NCBI RefSeq assembly: GCF_029714405.1
Contig: NZ_CP121650.1
Coordinates: 8,189,001 to 8,253,000 of the forward strand
DNA from: Bradyrhizobium sp. CB82
GTDB taxonomy: Bacteria; Pseudomonadota; Alphaproteobacteria; Rhizobiales; Xanthobacteraceae
Direction of reading: 5' to 3'
DNA: 64,000 nt
The notes beneath the pieces are model-generated. The model had not been told where the DNA came from and ran no database searches. It worked only from the letters and a program-made list of their open reading frames with translations. A program made the position numbers and the translations under genes. Each line of letters opens with the position of its first letter. Within the stretch, counting starts at the first letter, position 1. Below are positions 1 through 9,686 of this stretch, piece by piece.

Positions 1-1898
1 TTGCTGCAACCGTTCACCAGGTTCGCCAGCTCCTGCGGGGTAAAAAAGCGGAGTTGCTCGGCCCGGCCAAGAACCTCTCGGGCTACAGCGGCTGTGGCGT
101 CGCCACAGCGCGCCCGTTCCGGCCACTTCTTGAAACCGTTCACTAGGTTCGCTAGGTGCTGCGAAGTAAAGCGAGAGAGTCCGTCGGCGCGGGTGGCCCG
201 GCGAGAGAGTTCGTCGGCGCGGCTGGCACGGCGAGAGACTTCGGTAGCGATTTGGACTGTAGCTCTGCTACAGGCCTGCTCTTGCGGCCACTTGCCGAAG
301 CCATTCACCAGGTTCGCTAGATGCTGCGGATCAAGACCCTGGAGCCAGTTGTCGCGTTTGGCGCGGGCCGCGATCTCCTTGGCAATTGCGACTGTAGCCA
401 TACCACAGTCCTGCTCTAGCGCCCACTTGCTGAAACCGTTCACCAGGTTAGCCAGTTGCTGCTTGTCGAAACGAGCGAGCTGGTCAGCAGGACGACGGAT
501 AAGCTCGCGCGCAATCGCGACCGTGGCTCGGCGGCAGGCTCGCTCTCGGGGCCGCTTGCTGAAACCGTTCACCAAGTTGGCTAGGTTCTGTGGATCAAAA
601 TCGGAAAGCCGGCCAGCGTCAACGTTACCTGCTATTGCGACCATGGCTCGTCGACAGGCGTTCTCTTCCGGCCACTTGCTAAAGCCGTTCACCAGCAATG
701 CCAGGCTTTGACCGTCCATTCTCTGAATGACTTGGGCTTCATCGCAACAAAAGTGGGCGATGCGGGTGGTTCCATCGCGGCATTCCGGCGACGACGCGTG
801 CCGGCCGAACGACAGTACCAACAGCGAAATAGCCCTGGGCTCGATTTCCTTCATCAACCTCCTGTCAAGCCGCGATATCCGAGCCGCGAGGCCTCTGCAC
901 GCTTGTTGACCGGCCTCGCCTCCGGCTTCCTGACTGATCGCGTTGCATGTTGTGGCGTACCCCCACGACCAGCGGATCTTTTCTTTCAGGCGCGGGACGA
1001 ATTTAGAACTGAAATCGGCGGAAACGCGCTCGAGAAAAGTCGCAATGTGCGGCATCCGCAGCCGCTTGGCATGACGCACGACTGCAGTCGAAAAGTCGCG
1101 AATGTCGTGAGCGAGAGAGAGTTCTGCTAGCGCCGCAGTAAGTTCACCTGAAAGGGCAAAATCTCTTCGCAAGATGGAGCCTTGTGCAGGTGCATTGTCG
1201 ATACGCAGACTTCCTGGTCCGCCTCTCCCGGCATGCGTATCCGGTAGGAACGCTCGTCTCTGCGAGCCTTCGGTCGCTCGATCGGCACGCCACGACTCGC
1301 CCGGACGCAAGGAGCCTGCACGAGGAGGCACATATGGTCGCCCGAAACCTGACCCATGGCTGGTCTGCAGAGCCTTGCCGTCGACGTGCAGCCCTCCCGC
1401 TCGGGCTCCCCGATCAAAATTCGGTTGCGCATTCGAGGGGAGCGCGCTTCTTTGCGATCTCGCCACTATTCGATTAGCGCGCCGGGGCGCATCAGCCGAA
1501 CGCTGAGATCCTGGGTCCCGATTTGCTGCGCGATCATTGTAAGGTCTATCCGGCCGTTCCGAGCTTGCGAGCTGCTCTGGCTGCGGGGGCCCATCGCCGA
1601 CGCGCGGCCCTCGCGGTCTGCCGCCCCGGTCGGCCAGGGATTGCATATCCGACAGCAGCGTGCCGGTGTGTGAGCTTTCGGGCCCTGAATCGTCACGGCA
1701 AAGTTGCGTATCAGGATGCGACCAGCTCGCTTCCGGCAACGAGGGGTCGCGCCGCCTTTTCGACGCGCGAGGCAGTACATGTGTCGGGACTTGATGTGCA
1801 CCGATAGGAGGCCCGGTAGGTTGGTCAGGCAGGCCCCCGCCGCTGCGCCGCGTTACGCTAGAAGAGGGCGCGCTAGAATTCTGAGACTCAGTGCGCAT
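1..1898 (-). CDS. SKWP-repeat type III effector (RipS/XopAD-like), 3' end outside window
   Basis: The minus-strand frame is open from an ATG at 1898 to the left edge, about 632 codons, with no stop. The first ~270 residues are low-complexity, rich in Ser, Pro, Arg and Gly, as in many effector secretion regions. Residues from ~400 onward are tandem ~40-residue helical repeats with the core LVNGFSKW followed by CRRATVAIARE; five or six units are visible (cores near 123, 288, 423, 552 and 672). This is the SKWP/ARM-like repeat of Ralstonia RipS and Xanthomonas XopAD, effectors injected into plant cells. The start is uncertain; the upstream stop is at 2052-2054. A degenerate tts box lies ~245 bp upstream. 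A plus-strand open frame over 1-711 is only its antisense shadow. Family call is confident; function inside the host is not known to me. Confidence 0.8.
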   Translation of the reverse strand, partial: MRTESQNSSAPSSSVTRRSGGGLPDQPTGPPIGAHQVPTHVLPRASKRRRDPSLPEASWSHPDTQLCRDDSGPESSHTGTLLSDMQSLADRGGRPRGPRVGDGPPQPEQLASSERPDRPYNDRAANRDPGSQRSADAPRRANRIVARSQRSALPSNAQPNFDRGARAGGLHVDGKALQTSHGSGFGRPYVPPRAGSLRPGESWRADRATEGSQRRAFLPDTHAGRGGPGSLRIDNAPAQGSILRRDFALSGELTAALAELSLAHDIRDFSTAVVRHAKRLRMPHIATFLERVSADFSSKFVPRLKEKIRWSWGYATTCNAISQEAGGEAGQQACRGLAARISRLDRRLMKEIEPRAISLLVLSFGRHASSPECRDGTTRIAHFCCDEAQVIQRMDGQSLALLVNGFSKWPEENACRRAMVAIAGNVDAGRLSDFDPQNLANLVNGFSKRPRERACRRATVAIARELIRRPADQLARFDKQQLANLVNGFSKWALEQDCGMATVAIAKEIAARAKRDNWLQGLDPQHLANLVNGFGKWPQEQACSRATVQIATEVSRRASRADELSRRATRADGLSRFTSQHLANLVNGFKKWPERARCGDATAAVAREVLGRAEQLRFFTPQELANLVNGCS

Positions 1899-2115
1899 CC
1901 GCTTCACGACGGCACTAAATGATTGGTCTTCAGTGGCAGGAATGGCAGGGGTCGATCCAGCACGGGAACCATCAGCACGCCGATCCTCGTTGGCGCCAAA
2001 TTCAAAAATGGGCGGCTTCCCGCGCCCGTCGATGCCCCTCACAATCGTCTCCTACATAGAGGACAGCGTTGCCAGCCATCACGAATTCGATAGCCAAGTG
2101 CCGACGATGCAACCT

Positions 2116-2144
2116 TTATCGGCTCTATCTGTCAGAAAGCTGAC
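2116..2144 (-). promoter_or_regulatory. degenerate tts-like box
   Basis: Read on the minus strand from 2144, GTCAGCTTTCTGACAG matches the first half of the TtsI-binding tts box and diverges in the second half. It lies ~245 bp upstream of the SKWP effector start, a normal distance. It is weaker than the boxes at 6442, 9535 and 36826. Confidence 0.4.
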
Positions 2145-2432
2145 AGACTGGGAGCAACGGCTCAGCAACTGCCGAGAACGCGCATTCCTCAATGGATTGA
2201 TCTTCATAAGTGAGAACCCATAAGCGAACTCGACCGTGTGCGGACGGCAAGAGCGTTTTGGCAGCCTCCGTCCGTCGGGGTCGACGCGTCAGCGAAATAT
2301 TACTTGCGGTCCAGCGCGCACAGGAAGAAGCCGCTTGCTCGTTGGCCGACACGGTGCGAGATGCCCCCCACATACAGTGGCAAAGCTCGGCAAGAGATGG
2401 CAGTCGAAGTCAGGGACGATGTCGGCCCCGTC

Positions 2433-3155
2433 CTACTGGTAACGTTCACGTTCAAATTTGAAAGCGATCATGAGCGCGGACGAATAGCAATGTTGGACAG
2501 CATCGCGCCAGAGCGAGTTTTTGAGCCGAACCATCAAACCCGATCTACAAGACATGCCTAGATATTCGGCGCAGATCGCGGCGAGCGCATTCCATTGCGG
2601 CGATCCATTCGGATTGTTCGGCTCACGTGGTTTGGTCGCCGTGGTTATCGCACGCTCGACGATGTCCCACTGCTCGCCGTACAGAATGAACGTCATGTCG
2701 CGGTACGGAGACCGGTCGCCATCGGGCAATTCCGGCATCCCTTCCAGCTCGCCCGGAGTGACGGGACAACTCGCTGTCGGTGATGCCGGTCAGCGATAGC
2801 TCAGAGCCGCATTCGAGAAGGTCGTTCAATTCGAGCCGGAGCATCTCGTCATCCCACTCGGACGCATGGGCCATCCGATTATCCGCGATGACATAGGCGC
2901 GCTTCTACTGATCGCTCCAACCGCCTGCCAATGACGGCACCTCGGCGATGGCGAGCAGTTTGCCCGCCGCGAGGCGCCCGTGACCTGCCAGAACACGCCG
3001 CCGTCCGCCGCAAGGATCGGCATCGTCCATCCCCACTGGCGGATAGACGCCGCGATCTGCTCAATTTGCTCGAGCGAATGGGCGCCGCGAATTCCGCTCA
3101 CACCGCCGTAACCGCCCGATCGGCCACACGTTTGATGCCGTGCGATATCGTCCAT
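2433..3155 (-). pseudogene. decayed ParB-domain DNA methylase-type protein (phage/plasmid)
   Basis: Three overlapping minus-strand frames join into one degraded protein. The N-terminal part (near 3090-3010) has EQIEQIAASIRQWGWTMPIL, the ParB-like nuclease motif at the start of many phage DNA modification methylases. The middle (near 2870-2800) reads WDDEMLRLELNDLLE. The last part (2738-2433) starts PDGDRSPYRDMTFILYGEQW, which resembles the C-terminus of the same family. Frame changes near 2980, 2870 and 2750 break it and the methylase core is missing. I infer a phage or plasmid remnant with no function left. Confidence 0.6.
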
Positions 3156-3489
3156 TCCACCGCCTGGGGCCCTTTTGCTTGGAACGAAAGCGACCTATGG
3201 GCCACATGAACCCGATGGAAACGTTTAATCCCGATGAGCCCTGTCGCCTGCAGCCGCGCACTACAGGGAGTATTCCGCCAAGCACGATGAACGCGTTATC
3301 GCTTGGGACGGTGCGCTGTTGGATGGTTGGGTGCCGAGGTAGCGCAATCAAAGGCTAAAAGAGCGCGCACCAGAAATGCAAGGTTCGCGGTCCAGCGATC
3401 TCGCGCCCGATTACCGATCGGTAGCACCCGGTCACACCTCAGAGCGCAAGAAACGCTGCGCGAGTAAGGCGCAGTAATATTGCTCAACC

Positions 3490-3600
3490 GTGCGATGTGA
3501 GCGCCAGTTCGATTGTGCCTTTCATCGGCGGTCGAAGAAGATCACAGCTGCTTTCGATGGCCGGCGGCTGACGTCTGAGAGGCCTGAAGCCAGCCCGACC
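3490..3600 (+). mobile_element. IS1380-type transposase N-terminal remnant
   Basis: The plus strand encodes KKITAAFDGRRLTSER, the conserved start of IS1380-family transposases, for only ~30 residues. An inverted copy of the same stretch lies at 20363-20460, so these two remnants sit outside the large inverted repeat in matching orientation. Confidence 0.5.
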
Positions 3601-3737
3601 GACCTTCATCCCGGGTAAAATTCCTTCCTGAAGCAATGCGGGAGTCAAATTTGAACACGATGACGTATTGCGGTCGACGCTTGGCAGGATGGCACTCTCG
3701 ATCAAGTTCTCTCAATCAAACGATTCGGACAGCTATG

Positions 3738-3973
3738 ATGAAGCGATACGTTGGCCTGGATGTACACAGTCACTTCGAAGCGCGGCAAGGTGAGCGCCAT
3801 CCGCAGCAGATCAAAGGCCTCGTCCTTGTTGTCCTAGCTGCGTTTCTTCGACGATCTGAAGCACCTAAGCTCGCAAAACGGATTGGCATGAGGAAGGCAA
3901 AGCTAGCCATTGCCCGGAAGATCGCCGTAATCCTGCACTGCATCTGGGTCGACGGCCCGGGCGAACAGATCAC
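3738..3973 (+). mobile_element. IS110-family transposase, internally deleted
   Basis: The frame starts [11 protein letters not shown], the N-terminus of IS110/IS1111 transposases, and after ~50 residues continues [18 protein letters not shown] and ILHCIWVDG, the C-terminal end of the same family. The catalytic middle (about 200 residues) is gone. The left arm of the inverted repeat starts just inside its 3' end (3961). Confidence 0.6.
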
Positions 3974-4331
3974 GCCGTTCTGTTGCGGAGAATTTGTACC
4001 AGTGCATGGTCCCCGCAGACGGCCGAAGGGCAGGATGTTGATCATCTCCTTCAGAGCCTATCGCTCTCCTTGGAGAAGTTCTCGCAGGTTCGTCACCCGC
4101 CTGGATACGCCGCCTCGGAGCTCGTCATCACGCAAATTCCTGCATAGCTCCCGCTTTGTTCGTATTCAGCCGGTCACGTTCAAGACCTCTATGTGCAGAA
4201 CCCGACAGCAAATCGCAATTAGGCCGATCTGAGATCGCAAAGAGATGATTGTCTCAACCAAGCTCGCGGCTCCTGGCATGTCGATTGCTGAGACGCGCCT
4301 GTTACATGTACCAGACGCCCGGAGCCCGGCA

Positions 4332-4949
4332 ATGCCGATCGACACATCCAAATTCTTCGACTCCATTCGGATCAATAAGCGGACTGCGAAGCGGAAAACG
4401 CAGGTGCGCCAGACCGCGGCACCGTGCCAATGGCCTGGTTGCAAGGGTAAGGGTACCCATCGCGCGCCCAAGAGCCGCGACAATGCGCGCGACTATTGGC
4501 ACTTCTGCCTCGATCATGTTCGCGAATACAATAAGTCCTACAATTTCTTCTCCGGGATGGACGCGGAAGCGGTCGCGCGCCACCTGAAGGACGCGCTGAC
4601 CGGCCATCGTCCGACCTGGAAGATGGGCGAGAGCACCAGCGCCTGCGAAATGACCGGCAGCGCGGCCGATTTGGATCACTTCAGCATGCTAACCGAGCTG
4701 AACGGACGCGCCGGTGCCCGCCTCCGCGCGGAGGCCAAGCCCGAGGCGCGCAAGAGTTTCAATGCCGCGCGGAAAGCGTTGCAGGTGATGGGTCTCGATG
4801 CCGATGCGACGCTCGGCGACATCAAGGCGAAGTACAAGGCGCTCGTCAAGCAGCACCATCCCGATGCCAATAGGGGCGACCGCTCCACGGAGGACCGCCT
4901 AGTCGAGATCATCAAGGCTTACCATTACCTGAAGACCGTGGTGCGCTAG
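4332..4949 (+). CDS. J-domain (DnaJ-like) protein, copy 1
   Basis: A 205-residue protein whose last ~65 residues form a J domain: residues ~150-200 include YKALVKQHHPDANRGD with the HPD motif that stimulates Hsp70 ATPase. The N-terminal part has CQWPGCKGKG and a later FCLDH, a possible zinc-binding cluster, followed by a charged linker. I start at ATG 4332 because the second copy (18533-19168) starts at the same codon; an upstream extension to 4245 is not conserved. Compared with copy 2 it lacks about six residues in the linker. It is probably a soluble co-chaperone; the partner is unknown. Both copies appear intact. Confidence 0.75.
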   Translation: MPIDTSKFFDSIRINKRTAKRKTQVRQTAAPCQWPGCKGKGTHRAPKSRDNARDYWHFCLDHVREYNKSYNFFSGMDAEAVARHLKDALTGHRPTWKMGESTSACEMTGSAADLDHFSMLTELNGRAGARLRAEAKPEARKSFNAARKALQVMGLDADATLGDIKAKYKALVKQHHPDANRGDRSTEDRLVEIIKAYHYLKTVVR

Positions 4950-4999
4950 AGCTAGCCCGGACATCTCGATGTCGCCAGCCTGCGACGTTGTCGCATGTT

Positions 5000-5585
5000 C
5001 GACGTATGTCACATCCCGTCAAATACCTCACACGAGACCGTCTTTGCCGACCGACGTTCTGACGTGCCTCTCTTAACGCGGCATTTCGCAGATCGAAAGC
5101 GGCGCGAGAATTGTTGTGCCCATCGCGGGGGTTCTTGGAACCTGCGGAGGATCGCATGCACGCTGTCATCCTCATCAAGCAGCTATTTGTCAATGTCGGC
5201 GCGAGGCGGGTCAACATGTTCAAGCGCCTGAGGGGGCCTGCACCGGTCTGTGCCTGAGGTGTGCCGAGCTCACTATGTCGGCCCTCGAGATGGCGGTATG
5301 TTCTTACGAAAAGTGCCGACCTTATCCGCCGCAACACTCTCGTCATTCACTAAGCATTCTTTCGAGAGTCTGGATACACGCGCGGCGATTTGGCACCTCG
5401 GATAGCAACCCGACCAGTCAGCAACGAACATAGTCAGCTCCGCCTCGGCTCAACCTGGGGGCTCACGTCTGTTCGCTCCACCTATCTTCTGGGTGCGTGC
5501 TGGGGTCAAACATTTCGGGCCAGGCGCTTTCCATGGCCGCGAGTGTTCAGCTGCAACAAGCGGCGCTAACATTTGGGTGAGCAAA
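5000..5585. other. no gene identified (part of inverted repeat)
   Basis: About 580 bp between the J-domain gene and the luxR fragment. It is conserved in the other arm (17930-18510), but no frame resembles a protein I recognise in either copy, and frames differ between the copies, which argues against coding. Confidence 0.4.
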
Positions 5586-5891
5586 ATGCAAGTAATGGAT
5601 GATCAATCGCACGGCGAAATACCAATCTCTTCAAGCGGACGGGAGAGCCGCGGTCCCGACCTATTCAGCTTCGCCAAATGCGCTACGCAGACAAAATCAA
5701 TCAAAGCGCTGTTCGTTCTTCTTGTGAGCTACGCCGAGCGAGGAAGGCTTTAGTATAGTCGCGTACGAAGCACTCACCTGTCCGAATGAACGTCGTCTGC
5801 CGGAGGATCTACCGCCCCTGCCAACTATAAACTTCCCGTCTGTTTGGCGCCAACGCTATGCTGTAGTAAGCGTGCCGAGCGATCGACCCGG
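5586..5891 (+). pseudogene. LuxR-type regulator, 5' fragment, copy 1
   Basis: Starts MQVMDDQSHGEIPIS and matches the N-terminal autoinducer-binding half of the luxR pseudogene at 17120-17918. A frameshift at LVSYAERGRL (near 5735) ends the frame early. Beyond it the homologous nucleotides continue to ~5891, where similarity stops and the DNA-binding half is absent. It therefore cannot encode a working quorum-sensing regulator. Confidence 0.75.
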
Positions 5892-6441
5892 ACTTCCGAC
5901 GGATGGCGAAGACGCGCCGCTTGATGCCAAGACCGCCAAAGTGATGGCTGCAATCGTCGAGGAGCCGCAAGGCAACCTTGGGCATTGGATCAATTCCTCA
6001 CCGACGCCGCAAACCTTTCGGCAAACTGTTCGGCGATGCTGGGCGAAACGCGAAGCTCAAATCGCCGGGGTTGCAATCATCTTTGCCGGATGCTGCTGAG
6101 ATGCGCTGACCGTCCGAAGTTTCGCCAGAGGGTAGAAGCTGTTGTCGAGAAATTTAATGATACCGTCAGACCCTCATCGAGGTCAACGGGTTGCGGCCCC
6201 GAGCGCGACGAGCGATCCGGACGATTTTATTGTCTGGAGCGATCAAAGCTACGGGGATCTGGACAGCGACCATCTCGCCGACGTGCCGGTCTCCAGGATA
6301 GGCAGCACGCGTTGTGCAGGGCGGCGTTCGAACTGCTTCGCCGCCGCCGATAAACCGTTTCGGCCTTCGCAACTTTGTGCGCCCCTGATGGATCGGCTTT
6401 CACAGCAGCAAGATCGATACGTGAGCTCGGCCATTGCGCTT
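5892..6441. other. no recognisable gene
   Basis: Short overlapping plus-strand frames (5872-6099, 5985-6353, 6142-6492) show no motif or family resemblance. They stop at the tts box and are probably debris from a truncated gene. Confidence 0.4.
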
Positions 6442-6470
6442 GTCAGCTTTTCGAAAGCTTACCCCCGTAG
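6442..6470 (+). promoter_or_regulatory. tts box
   Basis: GTCAGCTTTTCGAAAGCTTA followed by CCCCCGTAG is a near-perfect tts box, the binding site of TtsI, which couples flavonoid/NodD signalling to type III secretion. It lies 131 bp upstream of the effector start at 6573. Confidence 0.9.
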
Positions 6471-6572
6471 AATCAACTCGGCTCTCGCTTAAATCTCTGT
6501 CCGCCTGCGCACTGTAGACCGGAGCCTTAGATTCGCAGAGTTGCGTAAGACGCGAAAGTCAAGGAGAGCTCG

Positions 6573-8603
6573 ATGGATCCAATCGACCCATTCAATAATA
6601 CGGGAGCTTGGATGCAGCAATACTCCGCCCTGCGGGCGGGGCGACAATCGGACAATGCGAGCGAGCAGGGCAGCTTTGAGCGGCAGATTGAGCGGTTGCA
6701 ACTCAATTCGCCTGATGCGAGCTCCACAGAATCTAGTTCACCTCATCAGAGTCCCGCAGAGGACGATAAAGAGATCCGGCGCGCTGATATTGGCGGTTCG
6801 ATGCGCATGCCGTCACAGTCCCGACTGGGAGGCAATTCGTTCAGAAGAACGAGGCACAGCGTAGACATCCCCCGCACGCACCTTGGAGATTCGACCGAAG
6901 TCCTGCCGCAATCCAATTTGCGGGATGATCTGTTCAGTAGCGCGCGCTACGGCTTGCCAATGGCGCAGCCCGCGATTGAGAAGAGCAGCAAGAGCCGCGG
7001 ACTGTGGTCGCGCATCAAGTCCGGCGTTACGAAGGCACTCGGGGGAACCAGCAGCGGAGGGTCGTCCGGCTCCGCAGCGCGGCAAGAGTTCGTTTCAACG
7101 ACGTTTCGCGCTGATCATGCCAAACAGCCCGGCCGAACACGCGGGGTCCCTGATGACGACGAGGCGCTACTTGAGGAATTCAAAAGCAGAGCCACGGGGG
7201 CGTTGACCGAAGGTACCATAAGAAATGCAATAGCCGATCTGCGCCATTTGAGCGGCCGCCTGAGCGAGAATGGGAGGCCGTCAATCGCGGATCGAATTGG
7301 CAATCCGGCGTTGGCCGATGAATTGGATCAGGATGCTGAGAGGTATGCGAAGGATCGCAGCAGGCGAATCAAAGCGGCGTTGAAAAAGCTCCGCGATGTC
7401 GGCGCCGGAAAGGCACTGTCAGCCGATATCCGCCGCTTAAATCCCTATTCCGCAGACGCAACCCTCATCGACATGTGGGCCACGGCGGAAAAGGCGACCC
7501 AGCGGATCGAGCGGGAGAGCGTAGATAGACAAGCTCGTCGCCTTTACAGGCTGAGCGATTGGCTGCAAACGCGCGAGAGAGGAGCCATGGCTGGCCGGCT
7601 CTTTACCGCTGGGTTGACCCAAGATGTTGAGGCCTACCGACAAGAAACCAAGGACTCCAAAATCAACGCTGATTTGCTAAGGCTTCGGCGATACCAGCAG
7701 GTCCTCGATGCGAACAGAGCGCTGGGGTTGCACCCTCCTGTGGATGCCCCTCCACTCTTCGGCGAAGGCGGTCAGCAGCCCGGGCCCCCGCAGGAGCTTC
7801 CCGCAACGCCAGCCACCCCAAGCTCGGGAGCTTGGGGTGTGTTCAGGGAAGCGATGCGAGAGCCCACTCCATCGTCGTCCACACCGCAGCCCAACTGGTC
7901 TTTGGAGCTTCCGGCAACGCCAGCCGCCCCGAGCGCGGGAGCTTGGGATTTGTTTAGGGAGCCGATCCAAGGACCAGCAGCATCATCATCTGGGAGGCGT
8001 CCGTCGTCAGACATCTATGGCGGCCTTGATCCGCTGGTTAATCTAGATCCGCCCACACCCTATGAATTGCGCGACGATGCGCACTCGGCGCCGGCACCCG
8101 CTTTCGCCAGACCGCCGTCGTTCGCCGGGCCATCGAGACACCCTCAGGAGCTACAGGAAATCGGACATATTGTCGGCGAGGGGTGGGAGCACCGCTCCCA
8201 GCCGGCCTCCCCGGTTCTGATCGACGTACTGGAGAATATCAATCTGCTGCCGAACCAGTACGGCCCCAGCCAATTCTTGATCAACGGTGAGCTCTACTCG
8301 GCCACGTTGGGATCAGGAGGACGCCGGGACGTTCGCCTCATCCATCATCCTCGCGCTAGGCCAACGAATGAAGCCGGGCCATCCTATCGGCCGCAAGCGG
8401 ACATCGGGCCTCTCATCCGCGGGCCATGGCAGCACCGCGAACGCTGGCTTCCAGACTATCTCGTCCCTGACCTGGAGGGCGAGCGCCTGATGCCAAGCGC
8501 GGGACGGCCGACAAGCTTCTATATCCGCACCGTGCCCTACAGGGCCGAGTTGCTGGAAACGAACCGGGGCGCACGGGTTCGTCTCTATCCTCAACGTGGC
8601 TGA
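6573..8603 (+). CDS. type III effector with NopD/Bel2-5-like body, no ULP1 domain seen
   Basis: A 676-residue protein with a good ribosome site (AAGGAGAG, five bases before ATG) behind a tts box, so very likely secreted. Residues 1-160 closely match residues 1-165 of the giant effector at 28975-35781: both have IRRxDxGGSMRMP, SVDIPR, QSNLRD and SRxKSG. Residues ~200-390 are helical (IADLRHLSGRLSENGRPSI). Two copies of ELPATPAxPSxGAW lie at ~400-450, and an EAR-like NLDPPTPYELRDD at ~490. This order resembles NopD/Bel2-5-type effectors as I remember them, but the C-terminal SUMO-protease domain is absent; the protein ends after RVRLYPQRG. It may be a natural truncation. The shared N-terminus is seen directly; the NopD relation is from memory. 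Confidence 0.75.
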   Translation: MDPIDPFNNTGAWMQQYSALRAGRQSDNASEQGSFERQIERLQLNSPDASSTESSSPHQSPAEDDKEIRRADIGGSMRMPSQSRLGGNSFRRTRHSVDIPRTHLGDSTEVLPQSNLRDDLFSSARYGLPMAQPAIEKSSKSRGLWSRIKSGVTKALGGTSSGGSSGSAARQEFVSTTFRADHAKQPGRTRGVPDDDEALLEEFKSRATGALTEGTIRNAIADLRHLSGRLSENGRPSIADRIGNPALADELDQDAERYAKDRSRRIKAALKKLRDVGAGKALSADIRRLNPYSADATLIDMWATAEKATQRIERESVDRQARRLYRLSDWLQTRERGAMAGRLFTAGLTQDVEAYRQETKDSKINADLLRLRRYQQVLDANRALGLHPPVDAPPLFGEGGQQPGPPQELPATPATPSSGAWGVFREAMREPTPSSSTPQPNWSLELPATPAAPSAGAWDLFREPIQGPAASSSGRRPSSDIYGGLDPLVNLDPPTPYELRDDAHSAPAPAFARPPSFAGPSRHPQELQEIGHIVGEGWEHRSQPASPVLIDVLENINLLPNQYGPSQFLINGELYSATLGSGGRRDVRLIHHPRARPTNEAGPSYRPQADIGPLIRGPWQHRERWLPDYLVPDLEGERLMPSAGRPTSFYIRTVPYRAELLETNRGARVRLYPQRG

Positions 8604-9534
8604 CAACGCGCTCCGACCGCAATGTGCGAAATAATGCGCATGGTGCGCTCGCGGTCCGGCGACCTCGCCCAGTTGTGCAGAGATGATGCCATCCGGAATT
8701 GACGAAGCCGCAACGCAGGAGAGGCCTGTTGAACTGAGGTGTCCGGTCCGAAAGGTTATTGGTCTTCGCATTTCCCTCTCAAGTCAGGAGGTCCAGATGC
8801 GATGAGCCCTCTTCGGCAGCGCATGATCGACGGCGATCCGCGCTTTTGTTGCCGTCGAAGAACTGACATATCTACCCTGCCCCTCCTGGTCGAGGGCGAT
8901 GAAAAGCGTGCCGTTGTCTGGAAGGATCGAAGCGCGCCCCCGACTGCGCTCGGCAGAATCTTCGTGTTCGACAGCGACGTCCGAAGCGTTCTTGCCGATC
9001 AGGGCGGACTCGCAGCTATTACGCTTGCCGATGTCCGAAGCCTAGCGTGGCATTCCGCATCCAAACTCGGACGCCAGTTGGTCCGCGACGCGCGCCAGAG
9101 TTGGGCTTGCCCGCATCCTTGTGTCCATTCGCTGCATCGGTGCGATCACCACAACCGCCTTCGCCACGCCGGTGCAAGAAGAATCCTTCGAAGGCACGGA
9201 AGGCGTGGTCGGAGGCTGACATGTGTCCGGCCTCTTGCTGCGACTGTCACATGCTGCTGACCCCATATGGAATTCGCGGAACGGGTCCTAAATTCAACTT
9301 CGTGTGCTCGAGGCGCATATCCATGACCTGGTCTTGCCGATCCTGCCTCCTGACCGTTGCGCCATATTTTTCCGGTGGACCTTTTCACAGTCTCACGGTC
9401 CCTGCCGCGGACCTACTTCGCCGCAGCCGGAGCCCGATAAGTTCTGACGGTCGCGAACTTTGCTGGGCGGAGCGCTGACGGCGCAGCTCCCGAGAAGGAC
9501 CAATGTGTTTCCATCGCCGCATCGTTGCAAATTC
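8604..9534. other. degenerate region between effectors
   Basis: A plus-strand frame (8739-9260) contains SPLRQRMIDG, which resembles the start of IS-associated tyrosine recombinases, then turns into unrelated sequence. Near 9260-9340 a short stretch rich in Cys (GPKFNFVCSRR) may be a relic. I support no intact gene here. Confidence 0.35.
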
Positions 9535-9562
9535 GTCAGCTCGTCGACAGCTAAACACCTCA
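9535..9562 (+). promoter_or_regulatory. tts box
   Basis: GTCAGCTCGTCGACAGCT followed by AAACACCTCA is a good tts box, 152 bp upstream of the NopM-like gene start, so TtsI control is likely. Confidence 0.8.
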
Positions 9563-9686
9563 TAGCAGGAGAAAGTGTCTACCGAGACCGCCAGGTCCGG
9601 TTTGTTAATCCGCGGTGACAACTACCCACCTTTAGAGCGCTCCTTCCAGCGCATTTCCCTAGATGGCGACAGGAGAATGAGCATTG

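Larger units (their letters stand above)
3961..5891. repeat. left arm of ~1.9-kb inverted repeat
   Basis: The stretch from GCGAACAGATCACGCC at 3961 to GATCGACCCGG at 5891 reappears in reverse complement at 17608-19619 with roughly 90% identity by eye and a few indels. It carries a J-domain gene and the 5' part of a luxR gene. The arms enclose 11.7 kb that includes two effector genes and rpoN. Confidence 0.85.

Noticed and set aside
1..711. Plus-strand frame with regular LLKPFTRLA repeats, looking like a repeat protein
   Set aside because: It is the antisense of SKWP repeats on the minus strand, whose translation gives family motifs and a longer open frame.
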